From Zanthoxylum bungeanum (Eukaryota > Streptophyta > Magnoliopsida > Sapindales > Rutaceae), in the NCBI GenBank assembly GCA_019454045.1, contig SKCR01021432.1, positions 36,967-100,966 on the forward strand: DNA of 64,000 nucleotides, in the 5' to 3' direction. Position numbers and translations under genes: made by a program. Positions 40,064-50,791 of this stretch are shown here, in pieces. Positions within the stretch are counted from its first letter, which is position 1, and each line of letters opens with the position of its first letter. The notes under the pieces were generated by a model, which saw only the letters and a list, made by a program, of their open reading frames with translations, was not told the DNA's origin and ran no database searches.

Positions 40064-40081
40064 CATTCTTTGCTATTTTGA
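40064..40081 (+). pseudogene. Right piece of the unidentified exon, with stop codon
   Basis: After the second ATATG the frame of 27670 continues as HSLLF and ends in TGA at 40079-40081. Together with 4348-4471 and 27566-27670 this makes a terminal exon of about 80 codons broken by two retrotransposons. Confidence 0.45.
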
Positions 40082-40986
40082 AATTGTTCCAGCTAGGTGA
40101 TATTCTGTCTTTGCTGCATAGGAATAGTCTAGTATACTAGATTTTTCAGAAAATTTAATGTGTATATAATTTTATCTCTTTTTTTTTTTTTTTTTAATTA
40201 AAGGGTTGTTTACACCATTCAAACCAATAATCTATAGATCACAATAGAATATTCTTATCATTACATTAACACTCTTTTTGTCTTAACTGAATAATTTTAG
40301 AAAAACTTTTTTCAATGAAAGAAATTTAAATAATATTTTTATGACATATATTATCAATTCAATAGATGAATCTTTAATATTATAATAATTTAATTTTATA
40401 TAATGGTGAATAAATTATTGATTATGATGGCAAATCAATAATATCCGGCCGAAAAAAATACATTATACATAAAATTTAATAATAATAGTTAGGTTTCGGT
40501 TTTGAATACCAAAAATCCCGAATCTTCTTACTTCTTTCCCGCTACTCACAGCTCTCAGGGTGGGTGTTTCAATCAATGAATTATTAAGTATGTAATGTCT
40601 GTAAGCTAATACTGTATACTGGATTTATCATGTTCGAATCATTAATTTTGTAATTAAGAGTCGGTTTGCCGCGTCATGTAACTATATTTTGTAACCACAG
40701 TCAATGGGTAGTTTTTAAGTATCTTTGACATTAATCCCATAACTGACTAAACATTGACATTAGTCTCATGACTGATTTAATTTTCATGCATTTTAATAAA
40801 ATTTATTATCAAATTCAAACTTTAAGAAAGATTAAAAAAATATTAAAATATATTTAAACTTAACACTCCTCAAGACTCGATTATTAAGTATCAAATTGTA
40901 TATTTATTTTGTTAACAAAATAATATTAGTTGTGCTATATTCATCAGGTGCAATCAGCAATGACCAAAAAGGGTCAAAAACAATTT
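40082..40986. other. AT-rich intergenic region
   Basis: May start with the 3' UTR of the broken exon. A T run is at 40179-40196. No coding, RNA or repeat-end signal was recognised. Confidence 0.6.
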
Positions 40987-41058
40987 AGGTCCCACCGAGA
41001 TTTGAACTCGGGTTACTGGATTCAGAGTCCAATGTCCTAACCACTAGACCATGGGACC
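40987..41058 (-). tRNA. tRNA-Gln (anticodon CTG)
   Basis: The 72-base minus-strand sequence folds as a cloverleaf. The acceptor GGTCCCA pairs with TGGGACC with discriminator T. The anticodon stem is TTGGA/TCCAG around loop CTCTGAA, giving CTG. The T arm is CCGAG-TTCAAAT-CTCGG. The A box (TGGTCTAGTGG) and B box (GAGTTCAAATC) are present. It has no intron. TTTTT follows the 3' end within about 15 bases on the same strand, a pol III terminator, so it may be active. Confidence 0.9.
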
Positions 41059-41953
41059 ACGGCGACAAATATGGTGGTCTTTAATAATATATCAGATATA
41101 TATATCAATATAACACCTTCCGCATTGTTAGCGTGATTGCTTGTGAGGGTGAATAAAATCCCAAAATCCACATTTATTAAGACCTAACAAACATATCACT
41201 ATATCGCTTTGGCGAAGTGATTGTGAAAAATCTATTTTTTTATTTTTTATTTTTTTCTTGATAAATGGGACAAACCAGTTTTGATTTGGAATTTTTTTTA
41301 AAAAAATATTTACAATTTTTCAAAATATTGCTTTACGTTAATGCATTGAGGTCGAGACAGGTCATAGTGGATCGATGGGATGATGGCCCCTCCCTGGGGA
41401 ATGCGACCAAGATGGAAATGGACTTATATAAGTATATGGAAGAGCTTTTGAGTTGTTTGAACAATTCATTCATAGACGTCCATAGTTGTTCTCGTTAGAA
41501 TTCGTTCGAACAGACTATATGATGTTTGAATGCTCAATCCAATACCTTTCAGGTCTACAATTTAATAAGTTTTCTTGAATGAGAAATCCTTTGTTTGAAT
41601 AAAATTGTGATTTTCATAAATCTGGTATGCAGCGAACAAGTGTCTTTTGGTGAAAGAAATCATTACAAATAATTAAAATGTGTGTTATCATTGATAAATA
41701 TTAATTTCCTATAAATATTCTATATATTTTAGTGTTAAACACAATTTAACACCACTATCCATGTTTCATCTCCTTTCTTTGCATCACACTAATCTAATGT
41801 ATAAAAAGTGTTTTAGGTTGTTTTGATACAATCACGTATCAAACAACATACTCCATTATATCCAAGAAAAAATTTTCATTTACTCAATTGATTTCAGAAG
41901 GATTGAGATATTTCTTTAAATGAATGATTATGTGCTTTAGAGAATTACAATTG
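41059..41953. other. Intergenic region with one coding-like patch
   Basis: AT-rich, with a T run near 41236. At 41359-41498 a plus-strand open frame after GAGACAG reads VDRWDDGPSLGNATKMEMDL and on to a stop at 41496-41498. Its composition looks like an exon fragment, but I do not recognise the protein and see no partner exons. Confidence 0.35.
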
Positions 41954-42490
41954 TGTTAGGGGATCGTGGGTTGAAGCTGACACGCAAATAAATTGAAATC
42001 AAGAAAAATTGTTAATTCAGAAAGTGTTGCCTACCATATAACAATACAATAATAATTAGGAGGCTTAGTCTACCATGAATATTAACAATAAAATAAAGCA
42101 ATGAGACACATATTTAATGTGGTAAAACCCTCAATGTGAGGGAAACATCTACATGAAAAAGTAGAAGGATTTCACTATAGTGGAAAGAATGTTACAACCT
42201 CTCTCTAAATACAAGGAGTGGACAATCTCACACTCTCTTAGAATAAGAGAATTACATCTCCCTCACAAGCTCTTAAGAAGAAACTATATTTTTCTCTCTT
42301 AGAATACAAAAGATTTGGTTGAGAATAGAATGAAGAAAATAATGAAATGAAGCATTTATTTATAGGTATGAGATTCATTGTGCAAATAGTGAATTTTAAT
42401 TTTTTATTATTTTCTTTTTAGGCATGTGGGACTCACCCACATATTTTATTTATTTAATTATCAATCACCTTTCGGTGATTGACATTAACA
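41954..42490 (-). repeat. 3' LTR of Copia F
   Basis: Starts TGTTAGGGGATCGTGGG and ends GTGATTGACATTAACA. It is colinear with 46686-47221. The terminal ATCACCTTTCGGTGAT is a small hairpin kept in both copies. Confidence 0.9.
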
Positions 42491-42505
42491 ATTTTCCCAC
42501 TTGGA
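42491..42505 (-). other. Polypurine tract of Copia F
   Basis: Read on the minus strand, CCAAGTGGGAAAAT directly precedes the 3' LTR. Confidence 0.65.
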
Positions 42506-42599
42506 AACTTGATTGAGAACCAATCCGTTTCCACACCATCCATTCTTTTTTGCCGTCTTCAAGCTGCTTACGTTTCTTCTAAGCCATAAGAGGATCTAC

Positions 42600-45500
42600 A
42601 CTATACAAACTTATCTATATTGATAGGCTTGGTCATTACGTCTGCAAGGTTCTCATTGGTGTGTACCTTCAACAAGTCCACACTGCCTTCTTCCACTACT
42701 TCACGAACAAAGTGGTATTGTACCCTTATATGTTTTGTTCTTGAATGAAAGGTTGAATTCTTTCAATATACAAAGCACTCTGACTGTCACAAAATAAATA
42801 AATCTTCTATTGTTTCTGTCCGAGCTCCTCCAATAACCTTTGAAACCAAATAACTTCTTTGCAAGTTTGTGTAGCTGCAATGTACTTAACTTCTGTTGTA
42901 GAAAAAGCCACAACACTGTAACTTGGATACCCAGCTCACTGCTCATTCTGCAAGTACAAACACATAACATGTAGTGGATTTTCTTTTATCAAGATCTCCT
43001 ACAAAATCTGAATCCACGTAGCCCCTGACAACTAATTCTGATCCTTCATAACCTAATGCAGCATCTGAGGTTCCTCTGATATTTCTAAGGATCCTCTTAA
43101 CAGCATTCCAATACTCTCTACCAGGATTCGCCTTAAAACAACTAACTACTCCAACTGCTTGTGCAATGCCTGGTCTTGTACAAATCATGACGTACATTAA
43201 GCTTCTCACTACTGATGCATATGGTACTCGAGACATCTCCTTCCTCTCAGCTTCATTGCTATGACACACAAAAGAGGATAATTTGAAATTAACAAGAAGT
43301 ATGGTAGAAATTAGCTTATAATCTTCCATGTCGAACCGCCGTAAGATTCTCTTCAAATAATTTTTCTGAGAAAGCCAAATCTTCTTGTTATTTCTGTCTC
43401 GGTGTATTTGCATCCCTAGATTCTTGTTTGTTGGTCCCAGATTTTTCATGTCAAACTCCCTAGCTAACTATGCCTTTAATTCTTTGACTCGATCTTTATT
43501 AAGGCATGCTACTAACATGTCGTCCACATACAACAGTAAAATAATAGTCATTATTTCTAAACCACTTGTAATATGTACAATGGACCCAAGGTAAATAATG
43601 AAGGAATCAAATCTATTATACCAACATCTCAGCGCCTTTTGAGACCATATAGAGATTTGTTCAACCTGCAAACCAAGTTCTCATTGCTTATTTTAGCAAA
43701 ATTTTCTGGTTGGAGTATATAAATTTATTCTTCAAGTTCTCCATGAAGAAATGTAGTTTTTACATCTAACTGTTCCAGATGTAGGTCAAAAGTAGTACAC
43801 ATAGCCAGAACTACTCTGATTATTGTAAGTCAAACCACCGGAGAAAATATCTCGTTGAAATCAATCATTTTTTTATGAGCATATCTTTTCACCACCAATC
43901 GTGCACGATACCATTCCACTTGATCATTGCTATCTCGTTTGATCTTGTCGACCCATTTTTTACCAATGGCTTTTCTTCCACGTGATAATGGTACTAGATC
44001 TCATGTATTATTTCTGTGCAAAACTTCTATTTCTTCTTGCATTGCTACCATCCACAAAGATGTTTTTACATCTTTTACAGCTTCATGGAAAGTTGATGGC
44101 TCTTCATCCTCTGTTAGAAGACATTATGCAATGTAACTCTTAGTATCATACTCTGAGTGCCAACTTGAAGGTATTCTTTCTCGATTTGATCAACGAACTT
44201 CAGAAACTTCAAACTCAATTGGTTTGGTACCTCGTGTTCTGGTGTTGCTTCAAAAGAATCTAAATTTTCTTGTTCTTGATTATTTTCCACCAATACTGTT
44301 GTAGTCTTTTTACTTTCTTTTGAAGTGCTATCATTTTCTTCTTTTTGCAGTTATTCTTCTGTAAATATCACATCCTTGCTGATGATGATCTTGTGGGTAA
44401 TGGGATCCCACAAGTGATACCCCTTTACTCCATCAACATAACCCAAAAAAATACATTTTCTAGATTTTGGATCTAGCTTCGTTCTTTCTTGAGCATTGTA
44501 CATAATGTATATAAGACAACAAAAAAATGTGAAAAGATGAGTAATCAGCTAGCTTTCCGCTCCATATCTCCATCGGTGTCTTCAAATCATTTTCTGTTGA
44601 TAGAGATCTATTTACAATATAACATGATGTATGAACTGCTTCTGCTCAAAAGCACTTTGGTAGACTAGTTGTTCTGGGCATAGCTCTTACACTTTCCAGT
44701 AGCGTTCTATTCATCTTTTCTGCCACACCATTTTGTTGAGGAGTGTATGGTGTAGTAGTTTGCCTTTTGATGCCTTCTTGCTGACAATATGCATCAAAAT
44801 CCTTGCTGTAGTATTCTCCTCTATTATCTATCCTTAAACACTTGATTCTCCTTCCAGTTTCAACTTCAATTTGTGCTTTGAAGTTTTTGAAAACTGACAT
44901 CACATCTGACTTATTTTTGATCGGGTACACCCAACATCTTCCAGAAAAGTTGTCAATAAATGATACAAAATATTTTGCTTTTCTCAGAGATTGAACCGGT
45001 GCTTCCCAAATATTAGAGTGAATCAACTCTAAAATGGTTTTACTCCGAGCATTTGACTTGCTAAATTTTAATCTGTTTTGCTTACTTGTAACACAATGCT
45101 CACAAAACAGTAGATTAACCGCTTTCAAGCCTAAGAGTAGCTTTTGATTGACGAGAATCTTCATTCAATGTTCTGACATGTGACATAGTTTCTAGTGCCA
45201 CAACATATAAGCTTCCTCTTCAGAATCCAGTGATACCACCAATGTTGTTGGTTCCTGAATCGTGTCTCCCAAGAGCATATACAAGTTTGTTGAGATCTTT
45301 TTAGCTTTCAAGATAGTAAGTGCTCATTTCACCATTTTTAATACATAATTTTCAACAACGGTCTTGTATCCGAGGTCATCTAACTATCTAACTGATTGAA
45401 GATTTTTCTTCATTCCCACAACATGTCGAACATCTTGTACAATGCGGATAGTACTATCGTACATCATTATTTTAATGGCTCCAATCCTAATAATTTTCAA

Positions 45501-46470
45501 GGCATGATAATTGCTTAGGAAATTCGATCCTCCAAAGATAGGTTGATAATGACAAAACCATTCTCTCATATAGGTCATATGCCATGTTACTACAGAATCA
45601 ACCAATCATGCATCATTTAGCTGTTTTCTGCTATCATTTTACACCATTGCTACTTCACTATAAAGTGACCTTCTTCAGAAGTACTTGCAACACATCCCTG
45701 AGATTTTGTTGTAACATGAGCTTTTTCTATATCATTCTTCAGATTCCAACAATCTTTCTTGACGTGTATTTTCTTGCCATAGTTGTAGCATTTAACATTT
45801 TTCTTACTTTTTGATTTCGATCTGCCATGGTTTTGACTCCCACTTGAGCCACGTTTTGTTGATCTTCCTCTTGTCAACGCCAATGTTTCTACTTGTTTCG
45901 AACTAGATGATCTGTCTTCCTTATTTTTGCGCCTAGACTCTTCTTCCATAGCAGTAGCTGCAACTTCATCAAAGACTAGATTACTAGTGACAATATTACT
46001 TGACAAGTTGATGATAAGTTGATCATACGAATCAGGCAGACTTTGAAATAGAATCTATGCACGTTTATTTGTTGATATATTATAATCTACCACAGTAAGT
46101 TGGGAAAATAATGTATTCAAGTTATTGATGTGATTCATCATGGATGTGGACTCACTCATTCGAAGAGTGTAAATTCTCACCCTTAAGAAGATCTTGTTGT
46201 GTAGTAACTTGAGCTTGCACAATTTAGTAAGTACATCCCAAATCTCTTTTGCAATATTCTTCTCTACAACACTGGATAACACAAAATCTGCTAAGGCTAG
46301 ATGCAAGTTGTCTATAACGTTGTCATCCATATCCTTCCATTTTCCATCCCAAATCTGGTCTCTTTAATTGCCGCTAAGCAATTGTCTTTTCTCAAGATTG
46401 CTTTTATTTTAAGTTTCTATAGGGAAAAGTTGCTCCCTTTGAACTTCTCAATTTCAAACTTTTCTGCCAT
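42600..46470 (-). pseudogene. Copia F gag-pol remnant
   Basis: Gag starts at 46470 with MAEKFEIEKFKGSNFSL; a stop follows at once, and the UBN2 part is at 46330-46055. The zinc knuckle CYNYGKKIHVKKDC (about 45790) has lost a Cys. The protease VDSVVTWHM (45603) has lost the DSGA motif. Integrase (45164-44646) has LLFCEHCVTSKQ, IHSNIWEAP, CLRIDNRGEYYS and TTTPYTPQQNGVAEKMNRTL. RT has YVDDMLVA near 43520. RT to RNase H (43449-42943) has MKNLGPTNKNLGMQIHRDRN, SLMYVMICTRPGIAQAVGVV and GYVDSDFVGDLDKRKSTT. Order and wording fit the Tnt1 group. Several key residues are changed, so it is inactive. Confidence 0.88.
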
Positions 46471-46523
46471 GTTTCTAATAACAATTAGCTTCTCACTTGA
46501 ACCAGCTTTTTACTATTTCACCA

Positions 46524-46655
46524 TGAATAGTATCGTATATGTGAATAGTACCATATATATGAATAATATCATATAAGTGAATAGTATTGTATACGTGAAT
46601 AATACCATATACATGAATAGTACTATATCGTATATGTGAATAGTCTCTGTGAACA
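46524..46655. repeat. 18-base minisatellite in the leader of Copia F
   Basis: Seven imperfect copies of a unit like GAATAGTACCATATATGT start at 46524, 46542, 46561, 46579, 46597, 46614 and 46637. They lie between the primer site and gag. Confidence 0.8.
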
Positions 46656-46670
46656 GTAACCTTGAACCTG

Positions 46671-46685
46671 AAGCAATAATACCAC
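46671..46685 (-). other. Degenerate primer-binding site of Copia F
   Basis: Read on the minus strand, TGGTATTATTGC follows the 5' LTR. The first six bases match the tRNA-Met complement TGGTATCAGAGC. Confidence 0.6.
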
Positions 46686-47221
46686 TGTTAGGGAATCGTG
46701 GGCTGAAGTTGGCACACAAGTAAAGTGAAATTGAGAATAATTGTTAGTTCAGAAGGCGTTGCCTACCATATAACAATACAATAATGATTAGGAGACGTAG
46801 CCTACTATAAATATTAATAATAAAATAAAGTAATGAGATACAAATTTAACGTGGTAAAACACTTAATGGGAGGGAAATATCAACGGGCAAAAGTAAAAGG
46901 ATTTCACTATAGTGAAAAGAATGTTACAATATCTCTCTAAACACAAGAAGTGAACAATCTCTCACTCTCTTAAAATAGGAGAATTATAACTCCCTCATAA
47001 ACTCTTAAGAACAAACTATATTTTTCTCTCTTAGAATACATAGGATTTGGTTGAGAATAGAATGAAGAAAAAAATGAAATGAAGCCTCTATTTATAGGCA
47101 TGAGATTCACTGTGCAAATAGTGAATTCTAATTTTTATTATTTTCTTTTTAAGTATGTGGGACCCACCCACATATTTTATTTATTTAATTATCAATCACC
47201 TTTCGGTGATTGACATTAACA
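46686..47221 (-). repeat. 5' LTR of Copia F
   Basis: Starts TGTTAGGGAATCGTGGG and ends GTGATTGACATTAACA. It matches 41954-42490. Confidence 0.9.
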
Positions 47222-48825
47222 AATTATCTTGTCTAAATCGAAATTTTGATACAACATAGAATACGTGTAACCATTTTTTTAATACAAAAAAGAGCTTATG
47301 TGTTAAAATATTCCATTTCCTACAAATAAATTTCCGAAAAGATCAATCATTGAGCTTTTGCGACTACTGACTAGGCACCATACTTAACAAAAAATAATAT
47401 TAAAATATTAAAAAATAGATACTATTTAATTAAAAAATAAATAACTTTATTTATCTTTTAATATTTTTATATTATTTTTTATATTAACTTTTTTACATGT
47501 ATCTTTTTCTATGACTATTGACAATTCACTATGCACTAAAATAATAAATTTTTGCAAATGTATTCAAAACTCGGTATTTGGAAATACAAATAACAAATGA
47601 CGGGGGAAAAAGTAAATGGACAAAAAAGAACTGAAAATACATACAAGCACTAAAATAATTTATACCCAAGAGGGGTGAATTAGATATTTCAAAAATAATT
47701 ATGGAAAATAAATTCTTTACGATTTTAAGCTATGGATAACAAAAGCTTTATCAAATATTATAAACAACTAATTTAAAGCTATAACAATTTCAAAATAAAT
47801 AAGTTTATATAGGAGAAACACTAAACCGATTTTATAATGGTTCGACCAAATCTCTTGCCTATGTCCACTCCTTTAAGCTCGCTTGAAGGTTCTACTGAGT
47901 CTCAACAACTTTTATACCCAGAGGTCTTTCTACCAAGACTCTTCTCAAACCTTTACAATAATTTCACTCTTGAGAGTTCTCACCAATCAACATAAGGGAT
48001 TTTCACATAAGTTTTTTGAGTAAGAAAAATATGTTTACACAATATTTGGGAACTCACAAAAGATTACAAAGATTTAAGTGTGAGTATATTACTCAAATGA
48101 AACAAAGTTCACTAAATGAATGAGAAGATGTAAATTTATAAGCTTTTGATTTTGAGAGTTAAATAATAAGAAGATGAAATACTCTATTTGTTTTCTTGTA
48201 AGAAGATGTTTATAAGTTGTAAGAATGAAAAAAAAAATTCTAGAAAATGTTATAAGTGACTCAAAAAAAAGTTATGTCTAATTTATGTGTAAAAATATGG
48301 TCAGACATGTTTCTCTATATTGAGACCGGTATGCCGATTTCATATTCAAATGGCTACTGAATAGTTACCATTGAGCATTTAATATGTGAAACCTACCAGA
48401 TTACTAACCGATATAGAAACCAGTATAGAGCTTTACCAATTCCAATAACTATGTAAAGTACAGGCTTACCGATATGGGGATCGGTATGCCAGTCCTTCTG
48501 GATATGACATTTACGGGGCTTTTTTCAACTCGTTCGAACGTAAGTGTCCAGATACCTTTTGTTCGAGTAGCGTTCAACATTTCATTTGAATGCAAGTGTC
48601 CAAAAACTAATTTAAGTCTCGTTCTTTCTATCATCGGTATGTTAGTTACAGGTACCGATATGGGATCTCGGAAATGGTACGATTACATAGATGTCACGTC
48701 CTAGTATATCCGGGACGTGACCAGTAGGGAGATGGCATGACCATCCCCTAAGCCTCTGGTATATATATGCATGACCTATGTAACATGTATCAATGCTCGT
48801 GACACCTAAATTTGAAACCATACAT

Positions 48826-48859
<34 letters not shown>

Positions 48860-48940
48860 TGATACTTATAATTACATTAGATTTTTACATATTCTCAAAA
48901 TGTCTTTATTAACATTACTATTCGGCCTTATGGCATATTA
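47222..48940. other. Non-coding, repeat-derived region
   Basis: Bases 47519-47640 are similar to 62635-62750 near the SNF2 gene. From about 47670 (CCCAAGAGGGGTGAATTAG) the sequence resembles a common plant non-coding repeat; its later part has several ACCGATATGG and CCGGTATGCC words (48325-48665). At 48692 TGTCACGTCCTAG and CGGGACGTGAC form an imperfect inverted pair. A TA run is at 48835-48860. No coding region was found. Confidence 0.45.
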
Positions 48941-50037
48941 CTTGAGCAAATGTTTAGTCAAGCTTGTGAAATCTAAAACAAGCAAGAATTAGAAATATAA
49001 GCCTAAGTAAAAGAAGTGTTTAGAGAATCTTTAGAAGTTCTCTAAAATATTTCAACAAGGGGAAGAAGATTGGATCTTGATATCAAGTCTGCTAGCATTG
49101 GAATCAAGATTGGATCTTGGAATCATGCTTGCTAGCTTTGGAAGTTCTTTACAATATTTCAACAAGGAGAAGAAGATTAGATCTTGGAATCAATCTTTCT
49201 AGGTAAGTTTGATCTTCTCTAAAGATATATTTTCATTGGTGAGTTGTTTTCATTAATGAAGCATATAGTGATGCATTATATATTGGATACATAATAACAT
49301 AGCTTGATGTTAAAATTAGGCTAATGAATTGTGTATGGATATTTTAGAAGCATAAACAAAATATGATTGTGATTGGGTCAAAATATTTATGTTGGATATG
49401 AACATAAAATTAAAGTTTGGAACTCTAGATGAAAGCTTGGAGCTATGACTACTCTTCTAGAATCACTTGATCACCTTTGGGTGACCTAGAATTGTTCATA
49501 AGTTATTTCATTGTGAGATTCTATTTTGGTTTGTGTTTTGATTCAAAGAAATGCATATATGTTTGTTATATAATATGTGTTGATAATGGTTTTGATGTTA
49601 AAATTAGATTTTTGGTGTATTCAAGTGTTTAGAAAAAATTGGAAGTGTTTTGAATTTGATTTAAGGTAAATTTGCTCTTTGCCAATATTTTACACAGGGC
49701 AGCGTCGTGACACTCAGCTCTCAGAGCTTCGGGTGTCTCGATGCTCACCCTTGTGCATCACGATCATGAGCATTCATAAATTGGGCGTTGTGACTCCAAG
49801 CCTGTGTGTCGTGACACACCGAGAGCTGCTGCGAATGAGTGTTGAAACTTCATTTTCTTCTTCCATGAGTTTCCGAACTCCGATTCGGCCCCGAGTTTTT
49901 CTTACGGACTCATAACGAAATATAATACTCCATAAAATAATATAAAAATACACTCATACTTGATATCTATGGGTTAGACCCACTTTCGCTATGTGGGACA
50001 CCAATCCGACCCTATGGGTCCCACATTCGCCCTATCA
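48941..50037 (+). repeat. 5' LTR of Copia G, left part missing
   Basis: Aligns with the family A LTR from about 8662 onward and then with 25649-26278. It contains a direct duplication: TTCAACAAGG-GAAGAAGATT with GGATCTTG flanks occurs at about 49050 and 49160. It ends CGCCCTATCA. GCGTCGTGACACT-like motifs lie near 49702-49822. Confidence 0.82.
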
Positions 50038-50040
50038 AAC

Positions 50041-50052
50041 TGGTATCAGAGC
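50041..50052 (+). other. Primer-binding site of Copia G
   Basis: TGGTATCAGAGC is an exact complement of the 3' end of plant initiator tRNA-Met, three bases after the LTR end. Confidence 0.85.
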
Positions 50053-50791
50053 ATGCCTTAACCACATAACTCATGTTACATGTTTAACATGTATTTGAAT
50101 CTATGCCTCTATAATTTAAATTTAGTTATGCATAAATCATATTATATATGCATTATATGTTTAAAATTAAAATTTTTATTTTGACACAGGCATGTTAATG
50201 ACTTGATTGTTATAAATCTCTCATAATTAGATGATTATTTTATTTTAAATAATAGTATTAATAATGTTGGAGTATTATTAGATGGTTTTTCTTGTCAAAA
50301 TGGAGATGAATGAGTTATTATTACTTATGCCCAATACTGTCATTATTATGAAGGTATAAGTGGTCGGAATTTAGGTCGCTACGATAAACATTAGATGTAG
50401 TGTGATGAGTTGACATAGTCACCTAATACAGTCATTATTGTAAGGGTGTGCTTACGAAATTCTTTAGTGCATATTGACAAGTATACACCTATAATATGTC
50501 TTAATCCAATACCGTTATTATTGTAAGGATAAGAAACTCTTCGAGACCAAACTTTGGAGTCACAAGGATGTGATTGATCTTTGAGGTCTACCTAATGAGT
50601 TTATGAAGGCCAAAATCGTCATTATTGTGAACCTAGAATAAATGTCATGGGATCCACTTCCCGCTATGAAATTTGATTGTCAAATTTACATTTTTTCCAT
50701 TAAAGAAGATTATAGAATTACGTAAAACAGTGGGAATGCACTAATAGATTTAAAATCCATATTCTGCTAGTGTTTAATTATTATCTTGTAG
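50053..50791 (+). other. Leader of Copia G
   Basis: No coding region. Repeated words such as CATTATTGT or TCATTATT with ATACCGT/AATACAG occur every 60-120 bases (50337-50625), suggesting decayed tandem repeats. Confidence 0.45.

Larger units (their letters stand above)
41954..47221 (-). mobile_element. Copia LTR retrotransposon F (Tnt1-like)
   Basis: The LTRs are 41954-42490 and 46686-47221. The flanks are AATTG (41949-41953) and AATTA (47222-47226), a target-site duplication with one change. The primer site is next to the right LTR and the purine tract next to the left. Total 5.3 kb, the usual size for this lineage, with gag, protease, integrase, RT and RNase H in Copia order on the minus strand. 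The LTRs differ at many sites and all frames are broken: an old insertion. Confidence 0.9.
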
